Made by a program: the position numbers and the translations under genes. Below the pieces are notes generated by a model that made no database searches, had not been told where the DNA came from, and worked only from the letters and a program-made list of their open reading frames with translations. A stretch of 64,000 nucleotides of DNA from Aurelia coerulea. Its lineage: Eukaryota > Cnidaria > Scyphozoa > Semaeostomeae > Ulmaridae. Below are positions 46,841 to 58,227 of the stretch, piece by piece; position 1 is the stretch's first letter, and the number at the start of each line of letters is the position of its first letter. Location: assembly GCA_039566865.1 (NCBI GenBank), contig CM076948.1, positions 22,517,001-22,581,000 on the forward strand, written 5' to 3'.

Positions 46841-48056
46841 GTAAGTGCTAACATTATCTCTGCAAGATGAGGCAATTTTCTTAAACAATGTGAACAAGAT
46901 CCTTTCAATCATTTTCAAAAACAGCTTCTGATTATGATTAACTAATTATTCTTGATTGATGCAATAAACTTTAGTGAAACAAATTTTAACATTTTGGTAG
47001 ATAACTTACCTTTCTCACTATAAATTGACTCATAATTATCTTGAAATTAATGGGTAACTCTCAAGATCTCACCTTCTCGTCTAATCCCTTGTAGAATTCT
47101 TTTTTGTTGATATGAGAGGAGGGTTAACCATCAATCCTTTTCAGGAATAAAACAACACGCGTGCGGCAAAACACACAGACAAATTAATTTGCGCATGCGA
47201 TTCGCACACATAGTTATTCAAGACGGTGTTTAAGGAGCGACACGAAAATTGGTCTTCAAGTCTCCCTTTACTGATAAAGATAATCACACTACCGATAAAA
47301 TGAATGTCATTGTTTATGTGTCAATGGATTTTTTGTTTTTACAGGACTATACCAGCAGTTTCTTCCTTGGTAAACTCAGACTCGTCAGTGTCCGATTCTT
47401 CCGAACTATCAATATCAACAGGACAAATCTGTTGTCTAACAACAATAACCTTCGCTCTATGAGCACCAAGTGTCGCAATTATTTCATATTGTGGGAATTG
47501 CCACTTGGAACTTGTTGAAAGTGTTAGAGGATTTGTCAGTAATCTAAGCAAAATAACACTTTACGCGTGCGATGAAAAGCACTCGTGACTCAATTTGCGT
47601 GTGTGCCAACGTGTGCGTGTGTGATCGCACGCGTCAAACGAAAAGGCCTGAACCATCCTAGGCAAGACCTCGCTATTGAGTACCCAAGATGGTGCCTAGA
47701 TGGGCTGGAAATTTCCCATGTAAACATAATCAAGAGGGCTAGCCCTCTCCTAGGCTGGCTGGTGGAAACAATGAAATCAATGATACAGAATAATAAGATT
47801 CAAACAGTTAATGCCATCATGTCTAACCCCCTTAGAAAAACTAGCTTTCCATGTAAACACAAATAAAATCCAGCCGTCTTAGGAGGTTAGGAGGGCTGGC
47901 CCTTCTCATATAAATTACACCTCAATCATAAAAATTTGGAAACCGATATCCTTTTCAGAAGTGATTCTTATTTCCCCAGTTTTATTCAAGTGATAAAGCC
48001 AGACTACCAATAATGCCTGCCACCCTATCTTATCTATGTTTGTTTTCTGCCTGCAG

Positions 48057-48104
48057 AGTCCTACTTGTTGATCAAGGTTCCACAGTTTGCGTACCAGGAC
48101 AATG
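48057..48104 (+). CDS. TDRD12-like gene, exon 4, Tudor core
   Basis: The acceptor TTTTCTGCCTGCAG ends at 48056 and the donor GTATGT starts at 48105. Forty-eight bases encode (K)VLLVDQGSTVCVPGQ(W). VxxVDQGSxxxV is the VxFxDYGN element of Tudor domains with Gln where Tyr is usual. Loss of the aromatic residue, as in TDRD12 itself (VDFAKN), may affect methyl-arginine binding. Confidence 0.87.
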
Positions 48105-48159
48105 GTATGTTCTTTGTCATTTGTATTTATCATTTGCTCATCCCATTTTCATTATATCA

Positions 48160-48790
48160 AAGGACGAGTCCAGGGTTGGTATGATTGATGAAAAAACACA
48201 AGATTATACTGTTGAGGTGAATCTCCACTAGGTGGAAAAAATGGAGCGATTCGACTTTTTCCGCGCTTTCACATGCACAGTAACCGTTCAAAATATAAGG
48301 TCGCAGCGGAAAAAGTTGAGTGCTGAAAAGCAGGATCTGTTTCTACTTTTTGCTGAATTGCTCTCTCAAAGAACCAATTAGCATGCTTTGAAGACCTGTT
48401 ACCACGGAAACTGAAATTGAACATCTAGCGGAACAAAGAAAATCGCAGCAGGAGAGTTTGAATCACGCAGGTTTTTCCGCCAAGTGGAGATGATGAATCT
48501 TTGCACTTGCAAAAATGTTGACTTGGATTAAATCGAATTGTTCAAATTTTTCCGCCTTGTGGAGATTCACCTTTATGAATGGTGTATCACATACCATTTT
48601 TCAACCTTTTTTATCTGTTTTCTTTGAAATTGCGTGGTGACGTCATCACGCTCAAAGATCTGAGAGAAATCTTGGCATGTGATGATGTCGCTATGGACAA
48701 GTCACTTATTTATGAATTAATTTGGCAAGGAAGGGCGAAAAATGGTGGAAAAAGTATGATATATCATTCATAACAGTATTTTATCATTAA
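48160..48790. repeat. Interrupted palindromic foldback MITE
   Basis: The outer arms AAAGGACGAGTCCAGGGTTG and the inverted part ending near 48790 match the 15171-15634 family. A second foldback with GGTGAATCTCCAC ends (about 48213-48572) is inserted in it. Confidence 0.65.
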
Positions 48791-48929
48791 TCATTTCCTT
48801 TTTTCTTACACTGTATCCGTTATACAGCACCTCTAAGGGGACCATTATAGAAATAAGGTCAGCTTGACCTTTTAATGATGTCCCTGCCACTGTAAATAGG
48901 GGTGTTTTTCTTTACATTTTGACCTTGTA

Positions 48930-49544
48930 ATGGGTGACCCAAAAAAAGTGACCCAACGCAATTTGTGACAGAAAATTAAGTTAGCGGCCAATTGAAATGC
49001 TTCAAACGTTGTTCTGTTGCTAAAAGACTAGCATATGCTTTGAGTATTTTTGCAATTTTTTTCGGTCCGGTGAATTTCCAAAATTGAGGATTTCAAGGAA
49101 AAGGGCCTGCCTGAAATCCTCTAAAAAACGTCAAAAACAGGGGATCGATTTACCGCCATTTCAACTCTTCACAACAACGAGGAGCGTGTTTCATTTCAAC
49201 CTGGGATTAGGCAACACAGTCGGAAGTCTTCAGAGCAATTTTATAGTCCCTAGGTATTTAAAAATATTCTCAGGCAAAATGAAACACGCTCTTTGTTGTT
49301 TTGAAGATCTGAAATGGCTTTAAAGCGATCCCCTGTTTTTGATGCCTTTTTGAGCATTTCACGCCTTTCATTTTCATCAAAATCCTTCATTCAGGAACTT
49401 TACTGTTTTCAAAAAAATTTTGAAAAATACTCATGATGTAGGCTAGTCTTTTGGTGATAAAACAACGTTTGAAATATTTCAATCGGCCACTTATTTGTTT
49501 TCTATAACAAATTGCGTTGGGTCATTTTTTTCTGGGTCACCCGG
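48930..49544. mobile_element. TA-flanked mariner-type MITE
   Basis: The right end is GGGTCACCCGG followed by TA. The left end is GGGTGACCCAAAAAAAGTGA after GTAAT. The arms share GCAATTTGT and AACGTTGTT blocks in inverse. It is in TDRD12-like intron 4. Confidence 0.8.
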
Positions 49545-49613
49545 TATATTGTATTGTATCTATTTTTATATTATGAACTTGTAAATATGTTTTTGATTGT
49601 GGCAAATGATACA

Positions 49614-49702
49614 GGCATACATACCGATAAACCTACATACATAAATACATACATACATACATACATACATACATACATGCATACATACATACATAAATAC
49701 AT
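49614..49702 (+). repeat. (CATA)n microsatellite
   Basis: About 20 CATA units with a few substitutions. Confidence 0.9.
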
Positions 49703-50087
49703 AATATACATAATGTTCATAGTCAAGAGATCTTTTCTTCATGTTTGTTGGCAGTGGGATTGAAAATTTTCAATATTTGTTTTAAAATCTATTTACTGTA
49801 ACTCTTGAGAGAGCTGACATTTCCTTTTGTATTGTTCTGTGTTCGGAGATTCTTTACAATTTGATTGAGCGTTTTGGGTTCTTTTTGAGGAATTTGGCAA
49901 CCAAGAAATTTTCATAAAGTTGAATTTACGTAAATTTCAGTGCTCATAAAATTAATGATTAAGTCACAAAAATACTGCAGTCTTTTAAGTTTTAAGTAGA
50001 ATTAGATTCATTCCAATCCATCCAGTGCACTTGGTGCCATGCCTTTTCAACAGTGGGATGAGAACATTTTCGGGCTCATCCATTATA

Positions 50088-50707
50088 CCGGGTGAGCCAG
50101 AAAAAGTTCCCACTTTTGAAAATTCATAGCATCAAGAGTACAGGATGGATTGGAATATTTGCTTGACAGCCAAAAGATCGAAGTATTTTTGTGATTTTTC
50201 TCGCCTTGTTACAAGCACTGGAAAAATTGGTAAATTCAAATTTATAAAAACTTTGTGGTTGCAAAGGTCTAAGATACATGATCAAATCATAAAGGGCTCC
50301 TCGCTCAGAACAACAGAGAAAAAGCAATTTCTCATAGGTGAGAGATATCGTCTGCAGATTTATTGCCATGGGATTGAAAATCTTTAGTATCTGTTTGAGA
50401 ATCTATGTCTTATTACTCTTGAGAGAGGTGAAACGCCCGTGTGTATTGTTCTGTATGAGGAGGGTCCTAACGATTTGACCAAGTGTTTTAGACCCTTTTT
50501 CAGTCATTTTGAAAGCATGAAATTTTTGTAAAGCTGACTTTACCTATATTTGCAATGCTCGTAAGAAGACGAGAAAAGTCACAAAAATATTTTCATCTTT
50601 TGCTTTTAACTAGAATTTGAACCGGTAAAATCCGTGAAGCACTTGTGGTGCTAGGAATTTTCAAAAGTTTCGAACCTGGGTTTCGAACTTTTTTCTGACT
50701 CACCCGG
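50088..50707. mobile_element. Complete TA-flanked mariner-type MITE, 620 bp
   Basis: The ends CCGGGTGAGCCAGAAAAAGT and inverted ACTTTTTTCTGACTCACCCGG-like sequence have TA on each side (50086-50087 and 50708-50709). Several inverted internal blocks resemble each other but have diverged. Confidence 0.85.
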
Positions 50708-50867
50708 TAGTTTTTGAAGTCTGGAGAGCATTTTTTCTGTTTTTGTTTCTTCTCTAAAACTCTCTATTCTTTGCAATAACATCTATTCAGTTGTTCAGCG
50801 CAACCAAATAGTTTCGTAAATTACCATACTTGTAATGATCATACCCATTTTCTGCCTTGCCTTCCAG

Positions 50868-50984
50868 GATACGACGATTAGAGCAAAAGTACCTAAATTT
50901 CCCAATTCAAATGATGACATGTCAATTGTATGGATTGAAACCACTTACCCTTGGTGCGACATTGGAGAATCTTGTTTCAAAAAA
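50868..50984 (+). CDS. TDRD12-like gene, exon 5, end of first Tudor region
   Basis: The acceptor TTGCCTTCCAG ends at 50867 and the donor GTAAGT starts at 50985, phase 2 in, 2 out. It encodes (W)IRRLEQKYLNFPIQMMTCQL then YGLKPLTLGATLENLVSK. The pattern RxLxxxxLxxPxQxxxCxLxGxxP is the conserved segment after the Tudor core in extended Tudor domains. Confidence 0.88.
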
Positions 50985-51106
50985 GTAAGTATTTGCTTTT
51001 TCAGTTGCTGACAGCAAAATTGACAAGTTACTCTTCTTTGTAACATGCCATTAAGTGCATACTATTTTAAACAAACTGAAAAAACTTATACAGCAATCAT
51101 CCAATA

Positions 51107-51528
51107 CAGTAAATCCCCGCATATAAGAACCTACAAAATTAAGAACCTAGAGGCTGTTTTCCCTAACCTATGCACCTTGTAATGAAGAACCGTTTCAGTT
51201 TGGTGAAAAATATGTTCTTATTGCAGGGGTAGTAAAGTTGATCCTTGATCGTCGTTATTAAGCTGATTTTTGTCCCAGTTGGCTGTTAAAGTTTGAATCT
51301 CCTCCCCTGCTGTTTGTAAGCTTAGGTTTAGTTATTAGGTCCACAACAACTCTACCAAAATAAATTACAGGTCTAAACATCTTTCATGCAGACTCTAAAA
51401 GGTCCTATACAAGGCACCTTTCAAATAAGAACCTTCATACCTTGAAATTTGTCTTTGTACCTTTAAAATAAGAACCTATTTCAGCCTGGTTCTCAAAAAA
51501 GTAGGTTCTTATATACGGGGATTTACTG
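51107..51528. mobile_element. TA-flanked MITE with CAGTAAATCCCCG ends
   Basis: The inverted ends CAGTAAATCCCCGCATATAA and the inverse are flanked by TA (51105-51106 and 51529-51530). AAGAACCT blocks repeat in the arms. It is probably Tc1/mariner-derived. Confidence 0.8.
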
Positions 51529-52309
51529 TATGTAACTGAGTAACAGGACAGATTCATTACTAGTCATTACATGTCATTACTAGTCGAGTGATTAGACTTG
51601 CACTGCATCATCTGCAGCTGTTTTTATGCCAAAGCTGCTTGCCAAAGTCCGCCCTTCAGCAAAATCTGTCTTTGACCCCTTAGGTTTATCCCCTTAGATT
51701 CATGACCCCTTAGGTTTATCCTATCTCAGGGCTGGTCTCAGCAAAGTGAACTTTCATGAATTCAAGCACAATTTTAGGGATACCGTAAACCCAATGTTCC
51801 CCGATGCCACTGAGAATACGGAACGCTTTTTGTTGATTTATTCGTCTTATGATAGCCAGCGTCAACATTTTCGATTCGACCATTTGGATATAATAACCTT
51901 TCAAATGAGGTTCTGACGCAACTTTGCAAGACATTTTAAACCAGATCATTTTCTACAGGAAAAGTCTTCTCAAAAAAATGCTGTTTTAAAAGAAAGTGAT
52001 TTTGCGAGGAGCTATGTTTGCTGTTAATCATTCATTTTTTATGCCATTCCCACGCAACTTTGTATCTGGCTTCATTACTTCTTTGTCATACATTTTGAAC
52101 AGCAAATTCTTGCCAACACTTTATGTGACTGAAATATGCTGCTTGCAAAATTTGCAGCATTGGAATTCCAGCTTCTTGAGAAGTCTACTTAAGAGATATA
52201 AGGAAATCAACATTCTTTTACATCAAAAACGGTATTTTGGATTAAAAATCGTACCTTTCTATGTCCTTTTACCTTAAAAGGCGTACGTTTTCAATTACAT
52301 GCTGTAGTC

Positions 52310-52525
52310 ATTACCCGCAAAGCTATGTGCTTGTAACAAAAGAAGAAGGGTAAATCCAATGGGTAAATCTAACCTACTGGTTTCAGGGCAACTTTTGCAG
52401 CTTTGTTTATTTTGAATTACTAGTTGAGAGAATTTCATTTGTCTTCAGTCGCTAATCGCTTTGAACTGAGGTGTCAATCAAACGCTTCTGTTACTATTGT
52501 ATTACAAAATCTACCCTTGTTACGA
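52310..52525 (+). repeat. Half copy of the 44322-44919 foldback family
   Basis: It shares GCTTTGTTTATTTTGAATTAC, GTTGAGAGAATT and TGTATTACAAAATCT blocks with the right arm of that element. Confidence 0.65.
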
Positions 52526-52654
52526 AACAATTTAATTGACCATTCATGGCAAGTCTGCATTGCTCACATCTCATATTGTAAAATTTTTTGGATTGTAAAA
52601 AGATGCAGCAAATTGCGCCTGATCAGTTTTGATTTAGTTTTTATATTCATACAG

Positions 52655-52710
52655 AACAGCAAAGACGTGGGATACATCGGCGAAGACCCGTTTACAAGAA
52701 CTTACAAAAG
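52655..52710 (+). CDS. TDRD12-like gene, exon 6
   Basis: The acceptor ATTCATACAG ends at 52654 and the donor GTAATT starts at 52711. Phase 2 in gives (K)TAKTWDTSAKTRLQELTK, phase 1 out. AKxWDxxAxxxxQxLxKA matches the AKKWDNAAIQYFQNLLKA helix of TDRD12. A longer frame across this exon in another register does not keep the phases and was not used. Confidence 0.85.
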
Positions 52711-53339
52711 GTAATTACATAATTGGTCAGTTTTATCTTTCTTTTTATTTAAACCATGTTTAATCAATGTTATTAAATTCCAAATTCTTTCAGAAGGTTA
52801 CTTTTCATCTTATTTGAAATTAGATTTAAGCTGCGTATTTTGTAAATCTATCTTCAAAAACAAAGCATTTATTTTACTGTTTCTCCAAAGGAGCTTATCA
52901 GAAATTTGGTAAACCCAAATAAATCCTGGCCAATGTTGATCTCTTTAGGTATTTAAGTACCGGTCGGTTGCAGCTGTTGGTCATTCCAAAGCAGAGCGCC
53001 TGCCTTTCTTATCTGTTGTACGCGAAGGTTTTCTAGCCAATGCGCAGGAGATGTTTGTTGTTGTTGTTGCATTGTTGTTGCGAAATGGGCTGCACCAATA
53101 GCTTTACTCCACAAGGACCATCAACTTATGCTAATCTCATCTCGTTGAATTGATGTTGTTGTAGTCTCTCCAGTGAGGACCTTTTTTCCCTGGAGCTGTA
53201 AAACTTGGAAAACTCAGTCTGCGACAATTTTTCGTCACTCTTATGTGCTAATCAGAATATGGTTTGGAAGAAAGCGTTTTTTGCAATCATGGCTTGAAGA
53301 AGCATTCATCTAAGTACTGATACTTGACAAGACTTAGAT

Positions 53340-53560
53340 ATGTTTGACAAATTCTAAAAGTGATTCCTTCCAAATGAAGACGGCATTTGTAGTCGAAGGC
53401 GGAAGATTTCCACCCCTTTGAGAGTGAGTTCGATACCCGGTAGGACCCCACCACTTGAGCGTCATGACAAGAAGGGGTCGCGGACTCGATTAGGTCTGCT
53501 CTATTTCTGCGATCCCAGCGCTTGGCGCTGAAAAACGCAACTTCACCTTCACCTTTTGTG
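53340..53560 (+). repeat. Possible tRNA-derived SINE fragment
   Basis: GAGTTCGATACCCGG at about 53425 resembles an RNA polymerase III B box (GGTTCGANTCC). A structured non-coding tail with CGCTTGGCGCTGAAAAACGC follows. A convincing A box was not found and there is no second copy in the window. Confidence 0.3.
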
Positions 53561-53618
53561 GCGTTTTAGGCTAATTGGTTTTAAGAATAAACTAGCAAGT
53601 GATTTAGGCCCACTTGTA

Positions 53619-53882
53619 TAGGCCATATAGAATCAGTATGAGGCTAATCCGTTTCTGCAAGTGTAAAGAAATGAGTCATAGTTGTAGCGGCATCAGCTCA
53701 GTGAGAAAGCTAAAGTACGACATGTAATTGAGTCTATATACAGGGTTAACCTAACAGCTAAACGGTTTATTCTATAGGCCATATAGAAGCTAATCCGTTT
53801 CTGCAAGTGTAAAGAAGCGAGTCATAGTTGTAGCGGCATCAGCTCAGTCAGAAAGCTAAAGTACGACATGTATTGAGTCTAA
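53619..53882 (+). repeat. Duplicated block of about 110 bp
   Basis: The unit GCTAATCCGTTTCTGCAAGT through TAAAGTACGACATGTA occurs twice (about 53643-53727 and 53784-53876) with few differences. Confidence 0.8.
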
Positions 53883-54775
53883 TTAGAGAGCAGCATTTGC
53901 GGCAGAGAACCGAATGCAGCACTCTTTATTGGCCAATTGATACAAACAGGCGAAAAATTTGAAATTAGGAATAAGAAATTAAAGAAAAAAATTGAAGACT
54001 TCGTAACAGGTGAGCTCAAGCAAATGCAGTATTATATAATCCAAGATTTGTTTCAAACTTTATCGAGGCTATTGTTGACTTTTTCTCTCTGCCCCAAGAA
54101 CTTGCTTAGGTCAAATGCCAAAGCTCTTTTGAACTTTAACATTTTCAAAATGTTTTCCGGTTGATTCAAACCCACAACAATGTGTTTCTCTTTTGAAAGA
54201 CCCGGTATTGTCAAACAACAGTTTGGTTTAACACATCTAAAGCCAGGGCCGAAGCCAGTGAGGGGGCTGGGGGGCGGAGCGCCCCCCCAGAAGGCCATTT
54301 GTTGGAAGTTTTACCCCACCTGTCCGATTTTTGGTTACGGGCTCACATTTAGAAGATTTCATTGGGAAAATGATGCATAGAACATGAATTTATTGGCTTT
54401 CGAGGATAAATTCTTACACGAGTTTTGAATCTACAGAATTTTTTTTGCTTCATTTCACTAATTTTGAAGGCTCCAACGTCGAAACTGCAAAATAATTCCA
54501 AAATCTAATCATTAAAGGAGCACATCAGTCCTTTCGTGCATGATTGTAACCTTTGTTCCTAAAACTGGGGTTGTTGCTGTTATTGTTGTTAATTTTAGCG
54601 TTGGTTCTTTGCCCCCCCCCCCTAAGAATTCAAGGCTGGTATCGGGCCTGTCTGAAGCACAGGTTTTAATCTATGACTGATCAATGCATGGAACTATTTT
54701 CTTTTATTTGCCTGATGACTATTATGATCAAAAAAATATTCTTGTTGCGTGTAGTACAATCGTACAATGATAAAC

Positions 54776-54957
54776 TAATAAATAAAGTAAAATATAAGCA
54801 CTTTGATGAGAATTGAAATAAGTACAACGTTTCGAGCATAGCCCGTTATCCAGCCTGATAACGTTGTCTGATAACGTCGGCTTGATAACGAGCTATGCTC
54901 GAAACGTGGTGCTTATTTCAATTCGCATTAAAGTGCTTATGTTTTACTTTATTTACT
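54776..54957. repeat. Palindromic foldback MITE
   Basis: The arms AAATAAAGTAAAATATAAGC and inverse include mirrored TTTCGAGCATAG blocks. The centre is near 54870. Confidence 0.85.
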
Positions 54958-54984
54958 AATTTATCTGGTGACGATTATGCGGTT

Positions 54985-55100
54985 ATTAAACGATTACGAG
55001 GTCCATGCTGGAAAATATTTGGATCGCAGTTTGACGTACGGACCGAACGCAGTGAGGTCCGTACAATGAACTAAGGTCCAAATATCTTCCAGCATGGATC
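54985..55100. repeat. Short palindrome with GGTCCGTAC
   Basis: ACGATTACGAGGTCCATGCTGG and its inverse at about 55090 enclose TACGGACCGAACGCAGTGAG. GGTCCGTA motifs of this type recur to about 55460. Confidence 0.6.
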
Positions 55101-55553
55101 GAGTAATCGTTTAATAAAGGCTTTATTATATGGCAGAACCTTTTGAGAACGTTGTTTATTGTATCGTACTTTTCTGTTGTGTCTTTGATCCTGTGCATCA
55201 CTGTAGTTGCTCGTTGCGACGTTAACTACATTGGCATTTTCTTCGTGTATAATTGCAAGTTCGTCTTCAAAGTTTACAGAAAAGAAATCTTCGATGAATA
55301 AGCTAAACTTTGGCTGACACTTCTTACGGCCTAAGCCTACACAAGAAGCTCCTCCCTTGTTGTTGATTTTTAAGGCAACGCCCGGTCCAATACGGCTTCG
55401 AACGAAAAATACGGCTTTTACGGACCGATCAAGAACCAATCGAATTGCTGCGTTGCCGGTCCGAGGAGCCGTATTTTCGAACGCCATATAATAATAGTTT
55501 GTATTGTCAACTTTCATATAAGAACTCCTGTATATTTTTCTCTTGATTAATAG

Positions 55554-55654
55554 CTGCTCACTGTCGCCTCAACGTCCACTACACCGACAAAGATGGAACT
55601 TTTTACGTGACTTTGTTTGCCTCAACTTTTGATGCAGATGGTCGTCAAAACGAG
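55554..55654 (+). CDS. TDRD12-like gene, exon 7
   Basis: The acceptor TTGATTAATAG ends at 55553 and the donor GTGAGA starts at 55655, phase 1 in, 0 out. It encodes (A)AHCRLNVHYTDKDGTFYVTL then FASTFDADGRQNE. The pattern V-x-V-x-x-x-D-x-x-x-x-x-V-x-L matches the strand pair closing the N-terminal Tudor region of TDRD12 (EARLCAVEEDTFEVYLY). Confidence 0.86.
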
Positions 55655-55683
55655 GTGAGAATATATTTGGAATTTGGAAAAAT

Positions 55684-55774
55684 AATTTGGTCTTTGATCT
55701 AATTGCCAAAGAAAGAAATTTGAAGATCGTCCTTGTGGTTTTTCGAACAGAGTACTTTTTATTGGGACACCTGG
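55684..55774 (-). mobile_element. Solo end of a mariner-type MITE
   Basis: GTACTTTTTATTGGGACACC followed by TGG and TA is the right end of the 46135-46678 family. The left end is absent. Confidence 0.65.
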
Positions 55775-56525
55775 TAGTTTTCAAGATTGGTTTTGAAATT
55801 TTACAAATATTTGACACCTATGCTTTCATTAAGAGGACCATCGGACACTGATCTTGGATTATTTTTATACATTTTACAGGGTGTCCCAGAAAAACTGTTC
55901 GACGTTTGATTAAATATTTAAAAATAACGATAAAATTTACAGGCTCCTGCTTAGGTAACCCTGTTCCCAAAATTTTGAATTAATTTTAGACACCAGAATT
56001 TTGTGAATTCGCTGAGAATTCACGGAGCTACAAGCTTTTGAAGTTCAAATTTGTGTGAAAGCTGAAACCAGACGCCCCTAACTGACTTGTTTTCCAAAAA
56101 GGCGTCCTAAATTCGAGGTAAAAGGAAATTGTCCAATGTGTTACCTCTCGTCGATATCAGAGCAAACCAAATAGGACTTCCAAAGATATTTAATTCTTGT
56201 AGCCGTTGCCAAAATTTACTTAAGAATGCAAGTATCTAAAAACATTGAATGAAAACATAATCAATGAGAGACGGGTCGATTCCAAATTGTGCTGAACAGA
56301 ATTCATCCAAGCATCCATAAACTTGATTAAATGTTATAAAAAGCTAGTTCATCGAAAGTGCTTTTGAAATTCCATTAGATTTGCTTTGAATTAACGAGAT
56401 TCTATTTTCACAAAATATGCAATTTAGGGGCGTCTGGTTTCAGCTTTCGCACAAACTTGAACTTCAAAAGCTCGTAACTCTGTGAATATTTAGCCAATTT
56501 GCTAACTTCTGGTGTCTAAAATTGA

Positions 56526-56843
56526 TTTAATGGTTCCTTTGATAAAAATGAAACAGAAGGACAAAACCCCTCAAGATTTACAATGCTTCATTTGACTTCA
56601 TAAAGGCCAAGATCCACATAAACTCTCATTTGAGGTTTTGTCCGCGCGGTTCCGAAAACGAGTAGAAATGTGACAAAAGGAATTTTTGCGCAAATTTGGC
56701 TAATTTTGCGAAACAGTCCGAAATAGCTAATTGCTAGAAAATTGGGCAGTAAGTGCAGCCGCCCGGAATTTGCTAGCACGAACAACAACAACAACTTTAA
56801 GGTCGGTGATTGGACTGAAATAAATACTTTATTATTTTTTCCG
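56526..56843 (-). repeat. 318-bp split direct repeat, copy 1
   Basis: It begins TTTAATGGTTCCTTTGATAA and ends TATTTTTTCCG. By eye it is identical to 57264-57581. Confidence 0.92.
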
Positions 56844-56917
56844 GGCCAACGCACCTGTCACACGACCGACGGCCGTGGAAAGAAAAGAGGCAGAAAAGAA
56901 AGTGGCGGGTGGGTGGG

Positions 56918-57267
56918 GAACTTGAATCGCAGAACCACCTGCTGTCTCTGGCTGATGAAGATAGACAACGATAAACCAACACGTTTCACTTTTATACTAG
57001 CCACGAGAAAAAGGCAAAACTTCTGCTCCCAATGCACAAGACAGCAGGAAGTTACTCCTGAGAATAACAAACAATAATCAAAACAAACGGCTCATGAACT
57101 AACCGACTGGTGTAAAGAGCGGAACGGAAGGCCATATGCTACGACGGCATGACTAAATTCCTTCAAAATAAACATGACATGTGCAGGGGCCTAGCCCCCC
57201 TCATACCACACCATACAGACATCAAAGTTCCATTAACCGCGATAAAATTTCATTTGATCGCCATTTA
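56918..57267 (-). repeat. 350-bp split direct repeat, copy 1
   Basis: It begins GAACTTGAATCGCAGAACC and ends GATCGCCATTTA. By eye it is identical to 61273-61622. It abuts the 318-bp repeat at 57264. Confidence 0.92.
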
Positions 57268-57581
57268 ATGGTTCCTTTGATAAAAATGAAACAGAAGGAC
57301 AAAACCCCTCAAGATTTACAATGCTTCATTTGACTTCATAAAGGCCAAGATCCACATAAACTCTCATTTGAGGTTTTGTCCGCGCGGTTCCGAAAACGAG
57401 TAGAAATGTGACAAAAGGAATTTTTGCGCAAATTTGGCTAATTTTGCGAAACAGTCCGAAATAGCTAATTGCTAGAAAATTGGGCAGTAAGTGCAGCCGC
57501 CCGGAATTTGCTAGCACGAACAACAACAACAACTTTAAGGTCGGTGATTGGACTGAAATAAATACTTTATTATTTTTTCCG
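57264..57581 (-). repeat. 318-bp split direct repeat, copy 2
   Basis: Same as 56526-56843. The TTTA at its start is shared with the end of the 350-bp repeat. Confidence 0.92.
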
Positions 57582-57761
57582 CCCAACACGAAGTGCCCCA
57601 CCCAATCACCACCTGAAGAGAAAAGGTAGAAAGCGGATAGCTGCAGGATAGACGCAAATAAAAATTGTGTTCATAAACAAAACAAAACCAAGACTAGGCA
57701 AACCCCCTGCCAGGAGTCAGATACTTTTGACATAACAAACATTAACACTTAATTTTGGCTC

Positions 57762-58169
57762 TCACCCGCGAGTTCACCAAGCCTTAACGGCTCTCACCCA
57801 CGGGATCACCAAGCCTTAACGGCTCTCGCTCAATGGGTCATCAAGCCATAACACTTTGAAACGTTTGGCGTTCACCCACCAGGGTATTAAACACCTTTGG
57901 CGTAACCATCCTCATACTTTGAAACTTTGAAACTTTGAAGCATGACACTTTGAAACATTTGGCTTAACAAGGCCTTAATTAGCTGAAATTTAGCTATTCA
58001 TTTCTTTTTCTTTATATTATATCTATTATATATATTAGTATATATTATATAATATTATTATTACAATATAATAATATAATATAATGATAATATAATCGAA
58101 ACGTTTTTATCAAACAGTTCTATTTCTCTTTTTTATTTTCTGCTTATTCTGAATTTGGGTTTAGGTCAT

Positions 58170-58227
<58 letters not shown>

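Noticed and set aside
52424..52714. Plus-strand frame reading through TDRD12-like exon 6 in another register
   Set aside because: The register with TAKTWDTSAKTRLQELTK keeps both intron phases and matches TDRD12. The longer frame runs through a foldback repeat instead.
55071..55517. 148-codon minus-strand frame
   Set aside because: It overlaps the GGTCCGTA repeat region and lies close to TDRD12-like exon 7. It has no recognisable domain and looks like a chance frame in repeat DNA.
56588..57601. Two near-identical 88-91 codon minus-strand frames
   Set aside because: They lie inside the duplicated 318-bp repeats and reflect the repeat, with no known domain.
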